This document shows, one piece after another, positions 1-9,012 of a DNA stretch of 15,474 nucleotides. The notes below the pieces were generated by a model, which was not told the origin of the DNA, did no database searches, and saw only the letters and a list, made by a program, of their open reading frames with translations. The stretch's first letter is position 1, and each line of letters opens with the position of its first letter. The stretch is taken from NCBI GenBank assembly GCA_023458995.1, contig JAEWVV010000137.1, positions 1-15,474 on the forward strand. Reading direction: 5' to 3'. Source of the DNA: Bacillota bacterium. Its GTDB lineage: Bacteria > Bacillota_I > Bacilli_A > Acholeplasmatales > Acholeplasmataceae. The translations under genes were made by a program, and so were the position numbers.

Positions 1-3000
1 GTTGTATAAAGAGGGCTTGCAGAAGCCATAATGCGTGTTGGGTTTTCATAATCAACATCAAATGGTGGAAGTTCTCCAGGATTTGCGTAAAGTGGCAATA
101 GACGTTCAAATCTTAAGTTAGCTGGTAGAATCGAACCAAAGGTTGAACCAGACGAAGTTGAAAGAACGTACATACCGTTAGGACGTGTGTTTTTAAACGT
201 TGGTGATAAGTTACCGTTTTCAGCGTAATAAATATATTGTTGTAGAACGGTATCGGTAATCATAGGGAAGGATGATCCATATACATATTCACCAACGGTA
301 TCTAAGACTTCTTCTGTGATGGTTGGAACTGCTAAGGATGTACCAAAAAGATAATAACTATTTGGGACTTGAGTTGTTGATTGAGAGTTGATCACTTTAG
401 TTGCATCATCATCCCAAACTTGATTATAAAGCGGTAAATCGTGTTCATATTTATATTCAGTTTGTGTACCTACAGCAACCGTTGAACCAGAAACTGCAGT
501 CCATCCAGTTGAATTATGCGCTGGTTTATCACTTCTCGAAATGACTTCGGTTTGATAGTTATCATAATCAGCTTCAGCATATCCTTCACGATAATAACGA
601 CGTCCATTAAGTGCTATTTCAGTACGGTTTGTTGTTTTCTTGTACGTTGTACGCAACCATTGGTCTGTGCCTGCATTATAGGTATATTCATATTTAATGG
701 ATGTAATTGATATATTTCTTTGAATACGTATTGCGTAAAGTGTGTTGTTTGATGAACTCGAGTTATCGTAGAAATAAGAAATACCTGTAAATACAGCTTG
801 TGTCGTATCATTTTTTCTTGCGCTATAGTAAACAGCATTTGTAAAGTCGAAATAACGAAGTGAACTATAGAAATTAAAAACTTGATCGAGACGACCGATA
901 AGATCGACATTAGGGTCCATATTAACAATAAAGTTGAACGTTGATCTTGTATCGTTATTCCCATACATAAACTGGTTTGCTGCACGTTGAAGACGTCCAA
1001 AAATACCGCCAAATCCACGTTTACTATCGGGGTATAAACGAATATCACTATAGGTATTTGGGAAGATAAATGTTGAATCAACAGGATAGAAATTATCTCT
1101 TACCGTTTCGTAATCCATGATATCGACATTTCTAAAGTTTAACCAGTTATTTGATGATGTACCTCGATTAAAAGCACGAACAGTACCATAGTTAATCGCT
1201 GTATCAATTTTCACATAAGCTGTCTGGAAAACCACAGTTGCTCCAACAACACCACCAGCGACATCGGTTGAACTGATCTGACCATGGTTAACCATGCGTC
1301 GCATAATTGATAAACCATAACCGATAACGCCACCTGCAGCTGCATTAATACCAGGTCTTTCTTCTGTGGAATCTTCAACATATACTCTCACAGAACTTGA
1401 TGAAAGTGTTGAATAATAGGTATTTTGATAACTTGAAGCCTGAACTGGTTGTGTAATATCATATCTAAATGGGTTTGCTAAGCCACCACTCATTGTTTGA
1501 TAATCTGATCCAGTTGAATAATTTGAAATAGATACTGTAAGTGCAGATATATTACCATTGTTAATACAGTTCGATAAAATTGAGTTTTGAATGAGCGAAC
1601 TTGATTGTGTATAGCCTGTCGTGACGTTACCGTTTATTAACTCGTTATGAATTGCCATTCCTAAAATACCACCAGATCTGGCAAAGTTTTTCGATAACGC
1701 AATGATTGCTCCTCTATTTGATGAGTCATAAATGCGTGATTTTGATGAAAGAACAGCAGCTGAAATACCACCTGTAATCACTCCATAGCGAAATTTCGTG
1801 GTTGCACCACCTTCTGTTGAGGCAGTATTAAAGGTAACGTTTGCTGTATCTACATTACTTGTGTTTTCAAAACGGATATCCCCTAAATTCGCACTGTCTT
1901 GAATATCACCATCATTAAATGTTGCAAGTCCACCAACAAAGACGTTCGCATGACCACTGATACCTCTATAATCATTACTTTGTGTTGAAGTGATATGCGC
2001 ATCATTAATTGAGTTCAAAATACCTATGGTTGCTTTAGGCATTGATAAGTTACCATTGGGGTCCATGTTACCAGAGTTATTTCTATTCACAAATCCACCG
2101 ATGAAAATGTTGTTTTGTGGTGTCCGGTTAATCTGGTTAGTTATAATACCACCAACAACGATATTTCCACTCACAAGGCTATTTTTAATCAAGCGATCCA
2201 TCGTAAGTGTTTCTGCGAAACCAGCGACATAGAGTTGTTTAGCTGTTGTTGAATTGGTTTGCATTTCAATATCATAAACTCGGATATCTCCTGCATAGGA
2301 TACGTTTAAGAAGTCGACGTTTGTTGATAATGTAATTCCTGCGATTCTTGTTGTTTGAGCCATCGTTTGATTGCTGTACGTAATATCTCCTTCGTTATCA
2401 ACAAAACGTAATAACGTGTATTTATTTTGACTACTATAATATAAACCAGAAAAATCGATATTTCCATAAAGTTCAATGGATTGACGGTTTTTCGCTTGAG
2501 ATATCGTTAATTCTTGACCAATGTTATTGATCAATGTTGTATACGTTAGATTAGTAAAATTACCCGTAATCACTCCACCGTTATCGGTTGTATAGTCTAG
2601 TGATGCATTACTTTCGTTAAAGAGATGAATAAATTCAGTCATTTCACTGTGATTTGAATTTAAGATGCCTGATGCATATACTTGGTTAGTTCCTCTATTT
2701 TTAGGATGAATCGTCGTATGATTATAAAACTTACCAAATGATTGACTGAGTACATAAGATCTACCTGATGATTGTCCGATGATACCACCAATAAAATATG
2801 TTTCAGCAAGCTGAGTCTTTAATTCTTCTACTTTTAAAGTACCAGATGCAGATAACATACCAAAAACATGTTCTTGACCTAATGTGTTATTTGCATAACC
2901 AACTACACCACCCATATAAATAGTCGGTGCACTTGATGCGTTAATCGATGTTGATGTTGTCCCAATACCACTGATGTTAATCGCTGTATTGGCATCAAGT

Positions 3001-4853
3001 AAAACAAGTTGTGTATTTAATGCACTCCCCACAACTCCACCCATATAATAGGTTGGATTAATTAATATATCGGTTCTAAGAATATGATCAGCTTGACCAA
3101 TTATGTCACCTTCGAGATAAACAGATCGGACTAAACCAAAGGCATCACCAACAAGACCACCAACATGCACTTCACCCAATGTCTTATGTCCTAAATCAAT
3201 CGTGACATCAGCTAAGACATTTCTGATGATTCCACCCTTCATTTGGCCTGCGATTAAGCCAACATAGGTTGGAACACCTGCATACGTTTCTGTTTCTGTT
3301 AATGAAACTTTCGCGTCGTAGAAAACGATGTTATAAATACGTCCTAATAAAACACCAAACATACCAGAATGATAAGCTTCTTGTGCATGTCCATTGACGA
3401 TTTCTAAACCATAAATATAGGTTTCATCATCAATGCCTGCTAAAACACCACCAAACTCAACAGAAGGTGTTTGATAAGAGTTAGCAGCAACAATTCTCAT
3501 ATCGATATCGCCAGTGATGACATAATTTAATTCACGGTATGGGGTTTGTCCAGCTTCTCTAGTATAATTGAGCATCTTAGAAAACGCGATAAAGTCAAGC
3601 GCATCACTGATCTCATAATAAGAATTTAGGGTAACTGTATCACCTGGCGTATCTGATAGTTCAATCACGATGGGTGTCGTTACATAGTTAAGTCCAAATG
3701 TGGATGGATATTTTGCATAAGGGTTACTTTCAGCAGGATAATAGTACCAATCACTACCAAGAACAGCATTGGATGATCTAATTGCACTTGTCGCAAGAGG
3801 TGTAGCAATACCATTAGGTGTTGTAATATTATAAGTCGAGCCTGATACAGTAACACTTTCTTGATAAAGCGTATCATCATAGGCTAAATCACTTACAGTT
3901 CCACCCGTATGATTTTCATATAAAACGGGTTGTACAGTAAATCTTGATCCATAGGATGCATTCATCACAACTCTTGATGCAAAATAAGCATCATGGAATG
4001 TACCATAATTATCAAACATAATACCAGCTGCTTCACCAGAGGATGCAACCATACGAATACCAGATACTAAAGCAGTCGCTCTATAATCAATTGTATAAAC
4101 GTGGTGAACAACACCTGTTTCGAAGTTCTTACCAACAATGTTAGCAGCTTTATAAAGCGTTGCACTTTCAAAGTTAAATTCATATGTTGGATTAATTAGT
4201 CCAAAGTTTTTAATCGTACCTGAGTTATATGCAAACATTGCATAGTACTCTGTATAAGATATTTCAGTTTCTAATTCAGTACCTTCATAAAGAATTTCAG
4301 TAAGTTCATCAAATCCTGATAGATAAAGATTAGAGATTTCAAATCCATTACCATCAAAAGTTCCGGTGAACTTTTGACTATATAGTGTATCTTCAATTTC
4401 AAAATTATAACCAATTGGGTTAAACCGTTTAGACTTCATAACAGAATAATCGATATCACGTGCTAGAACGTAATCTAAGCCAAGTAAACGACCAATCGCA
4501 TCTTGTGTTAACTTCGTTTCAAATGTTGTGTATTTTAAATTGTAACTGACATCCATCGAGAAACGATAAAGTTCATCCGCTGATTCAAAACGAATGATCT
4601 TATCCCATGTGCTCAAATTGATACTCATAATTGCAGCAGATGTCGGTGCAATCGTATTTCTAAATGTCGTATAACTGATATAGATGTCATCAGGTAAGAC
4701 TAAGTCAGGAAGTTCATCATACGCGTGTTCATTAATTAAGCCATAATCGTTTGCTCCACGTGTTTTTAAATCAAAGTCTAATGTTGAACCAATACCAAAC
4801 AATAAACCTATTGTAAATAGTAAAACAATCGTCTTCTTCACTATTTTCATCAT
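1..4853 (-). CDS. Giant secreted GLUG-like repeat adhesin (C-terminus beyond window)
   Basis: The reading frame runs without a stop from ATG 4853 to the left edge: 1617 complete codons, 3' end missing. The start follows a GGAGG at 4863-4867 (9-nt spacer), and its ATG overlaps the upstream TGA (ATGA), implying translational coupling. Residues about 4-24 form an ordinary Sec-type signal or anchor without the AWF-type SipW motif. From about residue 160 comes the FDGNGFEISNLYL signature, which typically introduces beta-helical GLUG-type surface proteins. Repeats with the core [YF]xGGxxG follow, such as MGGVVGYANN, IGGIIGQSSG, VGGLVGDAFG and AGGVVGATVV, often with a following 'x-N-x-G-x-I' strand. 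I see more than ten. Such proteins are usually extracellular adhesins or matrix proteins. Its place after four-base coupling to a SipW-type subunit suggests an adhesin of the same fibre system. Function is inferred; ligand and anchoring are unknown because the C-terminus is outside the window. Confidence 0.85.
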   Translation of the reverse strand, partial: MMKIVKKTIVLLFTIGLLFGIGSTLDFDLKTRGANDYGLINEHAYDELPDLVLPDDIYISYTTFRNTIAPTSAAIMSINLSTWDKIIRFESADELYRFSMDVSYNLKYTTFETKLTQDAIGRLLGLDYVLARDIDYSVMKSKRFNPIGYNFEIEDTLYSQKFTGTFDGNGFEISNLYLSGFDELTEILYEGTELETEISYTEYYAMFAYNSGTIKNFGLINPTYEFNFESATLYKAANIVGKNFETGVVHHVYTIDYRATALVSGIRMVASSGEAAGIMFDNYGTFHDAYFASRVVMNASYGSRFTVQPVLYENHTGGTVSDLAYDDTLYQESVTVSGSTYNITTPNGIATPLATSAIRSSNAVLGSDWYYYPAESNPYAKYPSTFGLNYVTTPIVIELSDTPGDTVTLNSYYEISDALDFIAFSKMLNYTREAGQTPYRELNYVITGDIDMRIVAANSYQTPSVEFGGVLAGIDDETYIYGLEIVNGHAQEAYHSGMFGVLLGRIYNIVFYDAKVSLTETETYAGVPTYVGLIAGQMKGGIIRNVLADVTIDLGHKTLGEVHVGGLVGDAFGLVRSVYLEGDIIGQADHILRTDILINPTYYMGGVVGSALNTQLVLLDANTAINISGIGTTSTSINASSAPTIYMGGVVGYANNTLGQEHVFGMLSASGTLKVEELKTQLAETYFIGGIIGQSSGRSYVLSQSFGKFYNHTTIHPKNRGTNQVYASGILNSNHSEMTEFIHLFNESNASLDYTTDNGGVITGNFTNLTYTTLINNIGQELTISQAKNRQSIELYGNIDFSGLYYSSQNKYTLLRFVDNEGDITYSNQTMAQTTRIAGITLSTNVDFLNVSYAGDIRVYDIEMQTNSTTAKQLYVAGFAETLTMDRLIKNSLVSGNIVVGGIITNQINRTPQNNIFIGGFVNRNNSGNMDPNGNLSMPKATIGILNSINDAHITSTQSNDYRGISGHANVFVGGLATFNDGDIQDSANLGDIRFENTSNVDTANVTFNTASTEGGATTKFRYGVITGGISAAVLSSKSRIYDSSNRGAIIALSKNFARSGGILGMAIHNELINGNVTTGYTQSSSLIQNSILSNCINNGNISALTVSISNYSTGSDYQTMSGGLANPFRYDITQPVQASSYQNTYYSTLSSSSVRVYVEDSTEERPGINAAAGGVIGYGLSIMRRMVNHGQISSTDVAGGVVGATVVFQTAYVKIDTAINYGTVRAFNRGTSSNNWLNFRNVDIMDYETVRDNFYPVDSTFIFPNTYSDIRLYPDSKRGFGGIFGRLQRAANQFMYGNNDTRSTFNFIVNMDPNVDLIGRLDQVFNFYSSLRYFDFTNAVYYSARKNDTTQAVFTGISYFYDNSSSSNNTLYAIRIQRNISITSIKYEYTYNAGTDQWLRTTYKKTTNRTEIALNGRRYYREGYAEADYDNYQTEVISRSDKPAHNSTGWTAVSGSTVAVGTQTEYKYEHDLPLYNQVWDDDATKVINSQSTTQVPNSYYLFGTSLAVPTITEEVLDTVGEYVYGSSFPMITDTVLQQYIYYAENGNLSPTFKNTRPNGMYVLSTSSGSTFGSILPANLRFERLLPLYANPGELPPFDVDYENPTRIMASASPLYT

Positions 4854-5623
4854 GCCCAAACACCTCCCCATGGTGGAGTAGGTAATCCCCAAGTAATCAC
4901 TGGTGCATTATTTGCTGCTTGAATTGCTTCAACAATAATCGCAAACTGCAAACTATAACCAAATGATTTCGCATTAAACTCAAAACCATCATATTCTTCA
5001 ATAAAAGGAATGGTTAACTGCGTTGACGCAGTTGTTCTTTCTAACATCATAGGATAATAATAGTAACCATCTTCAAGTCGGTTATCAAACCAAACATCAA
5101 GGCGTTCAACGGTGTCATTTGCTTTGATACCGCCTAATGCAACTTCTGCATCATGTAAATCTTCATAAAAGATATCGTTAACGAGCCACTGTCTATCAAA
5201 TGCATAAGGAATGGGTTGGTCTACGATCGTTACTTCTCCACGATTACCTTCAAAATCAATGGTTGCGAGTGTTAAAGCATCAATTATTGAAACACGAATA
5301 TAGGTGTTTACAGTACTATTGACACGAATATTGATTCTTAAATTGGTTAAATAGTTTTCTGCATCTGGATCTGTAACATCGATTTTAAACACACCTGTTT
5401 TAATCATTTCATAACCATCTGAAACAATGAAAAAATCAGGTTCAATAATTGGACCTGCAAAATCAATATCATAAGCTATATCAACCTTTGCTGCGGTAGC
5501 AACAAAAGAATCGGTACGGTTAACTAGGACAAACCATGCATAAGTGATAGATCCCAATCCAAGTAACAACAAAAACGATACAGTAATAATCATGAGTTTG
5601 TAACGTCTTATTTGTTTCATCAT
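4850..5623 (-). CDS. SipW-type signal peptide exported protein (minor subunit?)
   Basis: 257 residues. The N-terminus is KQIRRYK followed by a hydrophobic stretch (about 10-27) ending in TYAWF. This is the hallmark of SipW-cognate signal peptides (the class carried by TasA and camelysin), with cleavage expected near the AWF region. The rest is an acidic, probably beta-rich extracellular domain with a YYYYPMML segment and a C-terminal VEAIQAANN element followed by a Trp/Pro/Gly-rich tail (WGLPTPPWGGVW). 'AIQA' near the C-terminus is common in SipW-dependent proteins. The start at 5623 is supported by AAAGGAG 8 nt upstream; a second ATG follows directly. It lies 12 nt after the previous gene and overlaps the giant adhesin by 4 bases, so all three are probably co-translated. 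A minor fibre component or adhesin-linking subunit is inferred. I know of no close named homologue. Confidence 0.87.
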   Translation of the reverse strand: MMKQIRRYKLMIITVSFLLLLGLGSITYAWFVLVNRTDSFVATAAKVDIAYDIDFAGPIIEPDFFIVSDGYEMIKTGVFKIDVTDPDAENYLTNLRINIRVNSTVNTYIRVSIIDALTLATIDFEGNRGEVTIVDQPIPYAFDRQWLVNDIFYEDLHDAEVALGGIKANDTVERLDVWFDNRLEDGYYYYPMMLERTTASTQLTIPFIEEYDGFEFNAKSFGYSLQFAIIVEAIQAANNAPVITWGLPTPPWGGVWA

Positions 5624-5635
5624 GGGTTTGCTCCT

Positions 5636-6358
5636 TTAATCACCAAAGAATGTATAAATGCCATCAATAAAGAGTTCTCCATCTTGGAATCCTAAACCCA
5701 CATTGGGTGTATAAGGATCAAAACCAATATTAAATTCGACTGAAATCATATGTTGTGATGGTAATGTCGAATCAAGGATAGAGATATCATTATCTACGAT
5801 AAGTGTTTCTCCATCGTAGGAATGATTGAATAAATTAGACATACGGTATGTTTCTAATGGAACTCCTAAATAATCAATGGTTTGTGAGTCAATCATGCCA
5901 AGTAAAATATGTTGTTCGTCATAAGATTGACCAAGGTTATAGGATTGATCACTATCATACCACGTTAAGTTTATTGTACCATTTTCGATGTAAAAGAAAT
6001 CTGTTAAGTTATATGGTTCATCGGTTTCAGTTGCTCTGATGTTATTTAACATAATATCTAAAAACATGGGATCAATGCTGATATCATTGGTATTTTTAAT
6101 AACAACTTTAATATTAATGAAGTCACCTGGATTCATTGCTTTTAAATAAGCATTGATTTCTGAAGGTTCATCAAATTCTTCGTAACCTCCACCATTAATA
6201 CCAAATTGAACGCTCATATCAACATTACGTTGAATAACACTTTGATTAACTGGTTGAATATGTGATTTTTCAGAGTTTGTGAACCAAGCATAAACAACTG
6301 CAGAAAACAGTACGATTGAAGCGATTAACATGATGGATGCTCTAAGTAATTGTTTCAT
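5636..6358 (-). CDS. SipW-type signal peptide exported protein, first gene after second riboswitch
   Basis: 240 residues from ATG 6358. The frame extends upstream to a TTG at 6379, but that codon lies in the U-tract of the riboswitch terminator. ATG 6358 instead has AGGAG at 6366-6370 with a 7-nt spacer, so I chose it. The signal peptide is MKQLLRAS, then a hydrophobic core ending VVYAWFTNSEKS, the SipW-cognate pattern. The mature part is acidic and largely free of Cys. It contains the segment DFINIKVVIKNTNDISIDPMFLD cut by me into DFINIKVVIKN and TNDISIDPMFLD, resembling the beta strand and loop of TasA/camelysin-style domains. It is the first gene beyond the c-di-GMP-I riboswitch at 6379-6476, so its expression should depend on read-through there. 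Probably a minor fibre subunit (inference). Confidence 0.87.
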   Translation of the reverse strand: MKQLLRASIMLIASIVLFSAVVYAWFTNSEKSHIQPVNQSVIQRNVDMSVQFGINGGGYEEFDEPSEINAYLKAMNPGDFINIKVVIKNTNDISIDPMFLDIMLNNIRATETDEPYNLTDFFYIENGTINLTWYDSDQSYNLGQSYDEQHILLGMIDSQTIDYLGVPLETYRMSNLFNHSYDGETLIVDNDISILDSTLPSQHMISVEFNIGFDPYTPNVGLGFQDGELFIDGIYTFFGD

Positions 6359-6365
6359 GCGGGTT

Positions 6366-6370
6366 CTCCT
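6366..6370 (-). promoter_or_regulatory. Shine-Dalgarno that fixes start 6358
   Basis: AGGAG, 7 nt before ATG 6358. It lies inside the coding sequence if the upstream TTG at 6379 were used, and that TTG has no ribosome-binding site because it sits in the terminator U-tract. The site therefore decides the start. Confidence 0.8.
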
Positions 6371-6378
6371 TTTTTTCA

Positions 6379-6425
6379 AAATATAAAAGCCAGCTGAACC
6401 TCATCATAGATGAGATGCAACTGGC
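6379..6425 (-). terminator. Intrinsic terminator of second c-di-GMP riboswitch
   Basis: On the minus strand an imperfect long stem runs GCCAGTTGCATCTCATC / GATGAGGTTCAGCTGGC around a short loop, followed by TTTTATATTTT. The 5' arm starts with GCCAGTTGC, which includes the UUGC that forms the 3' strand of aptamer helix P1. Aptamer and terminator are therefore mutually exclusive. This predicts that c-di-GMP binding prevents termination (an ON switch). Confidence 0.85.
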
Positions 6426-6476
6426 TACCCTCGAAGGGCCCTTTAGCTTTGCGTCACTAGGTTTCCCTAGTTTTGC
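6417..6476 (-). ncRNA. c-di-GMP-I (GEMM-I) riboswitch, internal to the operon
   Basis: The minus strand carries the GEMM-I signature in order: AGCAAAACTAGG, a GAAA tetraloop, CCTAGTGACGCAAAGC, then GGGCC...GGGTAGCC, the tetraloop-receptor arm ending in the conserved AGC that pairs with the ligand. P1 can form as GCAA/UUGC (6473-6476 with 6417-6420) and the tetraloop stem as CUAGG/CCUAG. Compared with the copy at 14193-14256 the stems differ by compensating changes while the loops and GACGCAAAGC are identical. This is strong evidence of a conserved RNA fold. It begins only about 20 nt after the stop of the second signal peptidase gene, leaving little room for its own promoter. It probably acts as an internal attenuator controlling the last three genes. 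Confidence 0.93.
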
Positions 6477-6496
6477 TAATGTTATGAAAACTTGAT

Positions 6497-7135
6497 TTAT
6501 TCTTTTTGTTCTAACTTCTTTTTTTCTTCTTCAAGAACTTCCTTGTAGATTTGATCTCTTAACTTCTCGTTTTGTTCATTTTTAAGTTTTTCTTCATCAG
6601 ACTTTTTCATCGTCTTGATGATATGTATAACTTCTGAAATTGTCATACCAAGGAGTAAAACGAACAGTACAGCGAAGATGATGTTTTTTTGACTTGCTGC
6701 AACTCTTGCAATCGGTTTTAAGAATGTAATTTTTCCGACATAAACCGCTTTAAAGTTTTCTTCAGTCACAGGATTCATATCCACAGATGCATTGTTATCA
6801 CCTTGTGTTTCAAATCCTCCTAAATCATGAGGCCCAACAACACGGTGAATAATGAGTGCGGGTAGGCCGCCTACTTCACTTTGAAACACGATTACATCAT
6901 GAACTTCAATGGTGTCAAAATCAACTTTTTTAATAATGGCGATATCCCAACGATCGAGTGAATCCTCATTTGTTCCAATCATTGAATCTGAGGGGATAAT
7001 TGAGAATGAATATCCAAAGATAAAGAGTGGTTCATTCTTTTTGATTGCTCTCGTTCCGATAAACATCACCGCGATTGAGACTAAGAAGATGAAGATGGCG
7101 ATTGTAGTCAGTATAATCGAAACTATTTTCTTCAA
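6497..7135 (-). CDS. sipW: Signal peptidase I, SipW/ER type, second copy, with coiled-coil tail
   Basis: 212 residues. TTG start at 7135 with AAGAGGG 7 nt upstream; no nearby ATG competes. An N-terminal membrane segment (about 5-27) precedes the extracytoplasmic peptidase domain. This has PSDSM (nucleophile Ser51), IIHRVV (His97, replacing the Lys of bacterial LepB) and TQGDNNASVD (Asp113 and Asp119), the Ser-His-Asp set of the SipW/archaeal/Sec11 branch (S26B). A second membrane segment lies at about 152-172. A Lys/Glu-rich helical tail of about 40 residues follows, predicted to be cytoplasmic, and is unusual for this family. It should cleave the AWF-type signal peptides of neighbouring subunits. 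It sits 13 nt after the DUF2357-like gene and just before the second riboswitch. Low identity to the first copy suggests separate substrates (inference). Confidence 0.92.
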   Translation of the reverse strand: MKKIVSIILTTIAIFIFLVSIAVMFIGTRAIKKNEPLFIFGYSFSIIPSDSMIGTNEDSLDRWDIAIIKKVDFDTIEVHDVIVFQSEVGGLPALIIHRVVGPHDLGGFETQGDNNASVDMNPVTEENFKAVYVGKITFLKPIARVAASQKNIIFAVLFVLLLGMTISEVIHIIKTMKKSDEEKLKNEQNEKLRDQIYKEVLEEEKKKLEQKE

Positions 7136-7142
7136 AATTATT

Positions 7143-7149
7143 CCCTCTT
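7143..7149 (-). promoter_or_regulatory. Shine-Dalgarno supporting a TTG start
   Basis: AAGAGGG, 7 nt before TTG 7135, overlapping the stop region of the preceding gene. The next in-frame Met is at residue 24, beyond the N-terminal membrane segment, so the TTG is the credible start. Confidence 0.7.
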
Positions 7150-8999
7150 TATGCTTTCTTTTCTAAATCCTTAGCAAGCTTTTCTTTAATGCGCTCTTTT
7201 TCTTTTTGAATACGCAATTTCGCTTGTTGTTCTAATTTGGTTTGCGTTTCCCTAAACTTTTTCTTTTCGAGTTCACGATCACGCTTTGCTTGAAGTAAAG
7301 CACGTTCTTTTTCTTTTCTTTGGCGCTCCTTAATCTTATTCATTTCATCATTATACTTCTTGAGTGCCTTTTTCTTTTCGAGTTCGATAATTCGTTTTTC
7401 TTCATCTCGAATTCGTTTTTCTTCTAACTTGATCTTTTCTTGCATTTCCTTAGAATCTTCTTCAAGAAGTTTCTTTTGTTCTGCAACAAACTCTAAGTAT
7501 TCTGATAATGCTAATTGATTCTTATCCAAGTTCTTACGTTCTTGTTTAATTCTTTCTTCAATTGCGAGTTTCTTCGCTTCTTCAATGCTTCTCTTCTTAA
7601 GTCCTTTTTGGATTTCCTTGTTGACGTTTGCAATATTTTTTAGCATCCGTTTTTCAAGTCTAATCGCGTTATTATAATCGACTTCTTTTGTTTCACGTAT
7701 CACACGTGCAACACGAGCTCTGTCTTTAGCTTTGAGAAGTTCTTGATCAAGATCAACTTTAACCATTCTTGAGAAGAACATGTCTTCACGATCACTATCT
7801 TCTTCAAGATCAAAGAAATCTTTGAAAAGTGCATTTGAGATCATAATTGTATCTCTTAATGCTTTTCTTAATGCAACTTCATAACTTGATGAATTTTCCA
7901 TCGCATCATCAATTCTTTCTTGCAACAACTTCTTATTTTGCTCTAGGAAGAATTGATTGATCTGATTATCTTCCATTGTAAATGGATCAGGCGATGTCAT
8001 CAGTTCAGTCAACGTCTTTTTAACAATCTTAGGACTCTTACGCTTGTACTCTTCGATATCTAAGTACTGATAATGATCCTCCAATGCTTTCTGGTTGCCA
8101 TAGACGTTGGTGAATGCGGTTAATGCAGTTTGGTAGACGTTACGTAGGTAATACCGGTCTAATGTCAAATTTTGTTCTTTGACATCGACATCAAAGTTTA
8201 GCATATTATAACGATCTAAGTAAAGCCATAAACTGTAACAGTTATTGTAGTCCACGTTCTTTAGAATAATTGATGTCTTCATAATCGGTGGAACAATCGG
8301 TTTTGCTAATTTCAACCCTTCCATGAAAGGCGAAACCCTAATACCATTGACACGTTTTAAAAGTGATTGTATCTTTGATAACAAATCATGATTTGCTTTT
8401 GATAGCTTATCATCTTCAACTGTGTCTTTTATTTTCAAATCGATTTCAAGAGAAATGTTAGATTCTCTCATATCGAAATTTGATTTCAAATTAAAGAATT
8501 TATTGTTGTATGTTTCCACATTGTTTCTGACAAGATCATAACGCCTGTTGACAAAATCAAATAAACGATCAACAAGTGTTTTAATAAATCTGTTTTCGTA
8601 AATTGCATAGTCAATTTCAGCTTGTGTTGTCAAAATTTGTTTTGGAATGACTTCACCATTTCTGACTTCTTTAATCATTTGTGTATTTGCTGCAAGATGT
8701 CTAATCGAATCGCTATTCACTTTCTTAGCTTTTTCGATTTGAACAACTTCTTGTAAATACTTCAGTCCTGACTTAGGATCTCTTGTGATCTTATCTAAGC
8801 TCGGAAAATAGGATTCAATGGTTTCAATCCAATCCTCATGGAATACTTTAGATTCTTGAATACTCTTTTGATAGATTTCATTTTCACCGGATAGGAATGC
8901 TTGATAGAAGTGATTAGGAAACTCTTCATCACGTTCGAGTTCATAGTAGACTTGATTTAACTGTTCGTGAAATTTTCTTAAGTCACTGACCTTTTTCAT
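7149..8999 (-). CDS. DUF2357-like McrC-type partner without nuclease, long coiled-coil tail
   Basis: 616 residues, soluble, no signal or membrane segment. The start at 8999 has AAGGGG just upstream. Residues about 128-150 contain AEIDYAIYENRFIKTLVDRL. This matches the 'YENRF(V/I)K' hallmark I associate with DUF2357 proteins, which accompany McrB-like AAA+ ATPases and usually end in a PD-(D/E)xK nuclease. Around 242-258, TSIILKNVDYNNCYSLW resembles the second conserved block of that family. No PD-(D/E)xK motif is evident. Instead, residues about 445-616 are an almost unbroken Lys/Glu/Arg-rich coiled coil. The gene lies 13 nt after the AAA+ gene and 13 nt before a signal peptidase gene, so it is probably the adaptor partner of the ATPase, linking it to a membrane or secretion complex. 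The family assignment is from motif memory; a profile search would settle it. It could also be a novel coiled-coil scaffold. Confidence 0.72.
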   Translation of the reverse strand: MKKVSDLRKFHEQLNQVYYELERDEEFPNHFYQAFLSGENEIYQKSIQESKVFHEDWIETIESYFPSLDKITRDPKSGLKYLQEVVQIEKAKKVNSDSIRHLAANTQMIKEVRNGEVIPKQILTTQAEIDYAIYENRFIKTLVDRLFDFVNRRYDLVRNNVETYNNKFFNLKSNFDMRESNISLEIDLKIKDTVEDDKLSKANHDLLSKIQSLLKRVNGIRVSPFMEGLKLAKPIVPPIMKTSIILKNVDYNNCYSLWLYLDRYNMLNFDVDVKEQNLTLDRYYLRNVYQTALTAFTNVYGNQKALEDHYQYLDIEEYKRKSPKIVKKTLTELMTSPDPFTMEDNQINQFFLEQNKKLLQERIDDAMENSSSYEVALRKALRDTIMISNALFKDFFDLEEDSDREDMFFSRMVKVDLDQELLKAKDRARVARVIRETKEVDYNNAIRLEKRMLKNIANVNKEIQKGLKKRSIEEAKKLAIEERIKQERKNLDKNQLALSEYLEFVAEQKKLLEEDSKEMQEKIKLEEKRIRDEEKRIIELEKKKALKKYNDEMNKIKERQRKEKERALLQAKRDRELEKKKFRETQTKLEQQAKLRIQKEKERIKEKLAKDLEKKA

Positions 9000-9012
9000 A
9001 GGTTCCCCTTAG

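Noticed and set aside
516..2232. Small open frames at 516-710 (+), 614-1081 (-) and 1990-2232 (+)
   Set aside because: They lie in other frames of the giant adhesin gene, whose frame is open from 4853 to the left edge, and none has a ribosome-binding site or recognisable protein.
1..4853. DNA-level tandem repeats in the adhesin gene
   Set aside because: The GGxxG repeats are visible in the protein but their codons and spacing differ too much to be a nucleotide repeat array.
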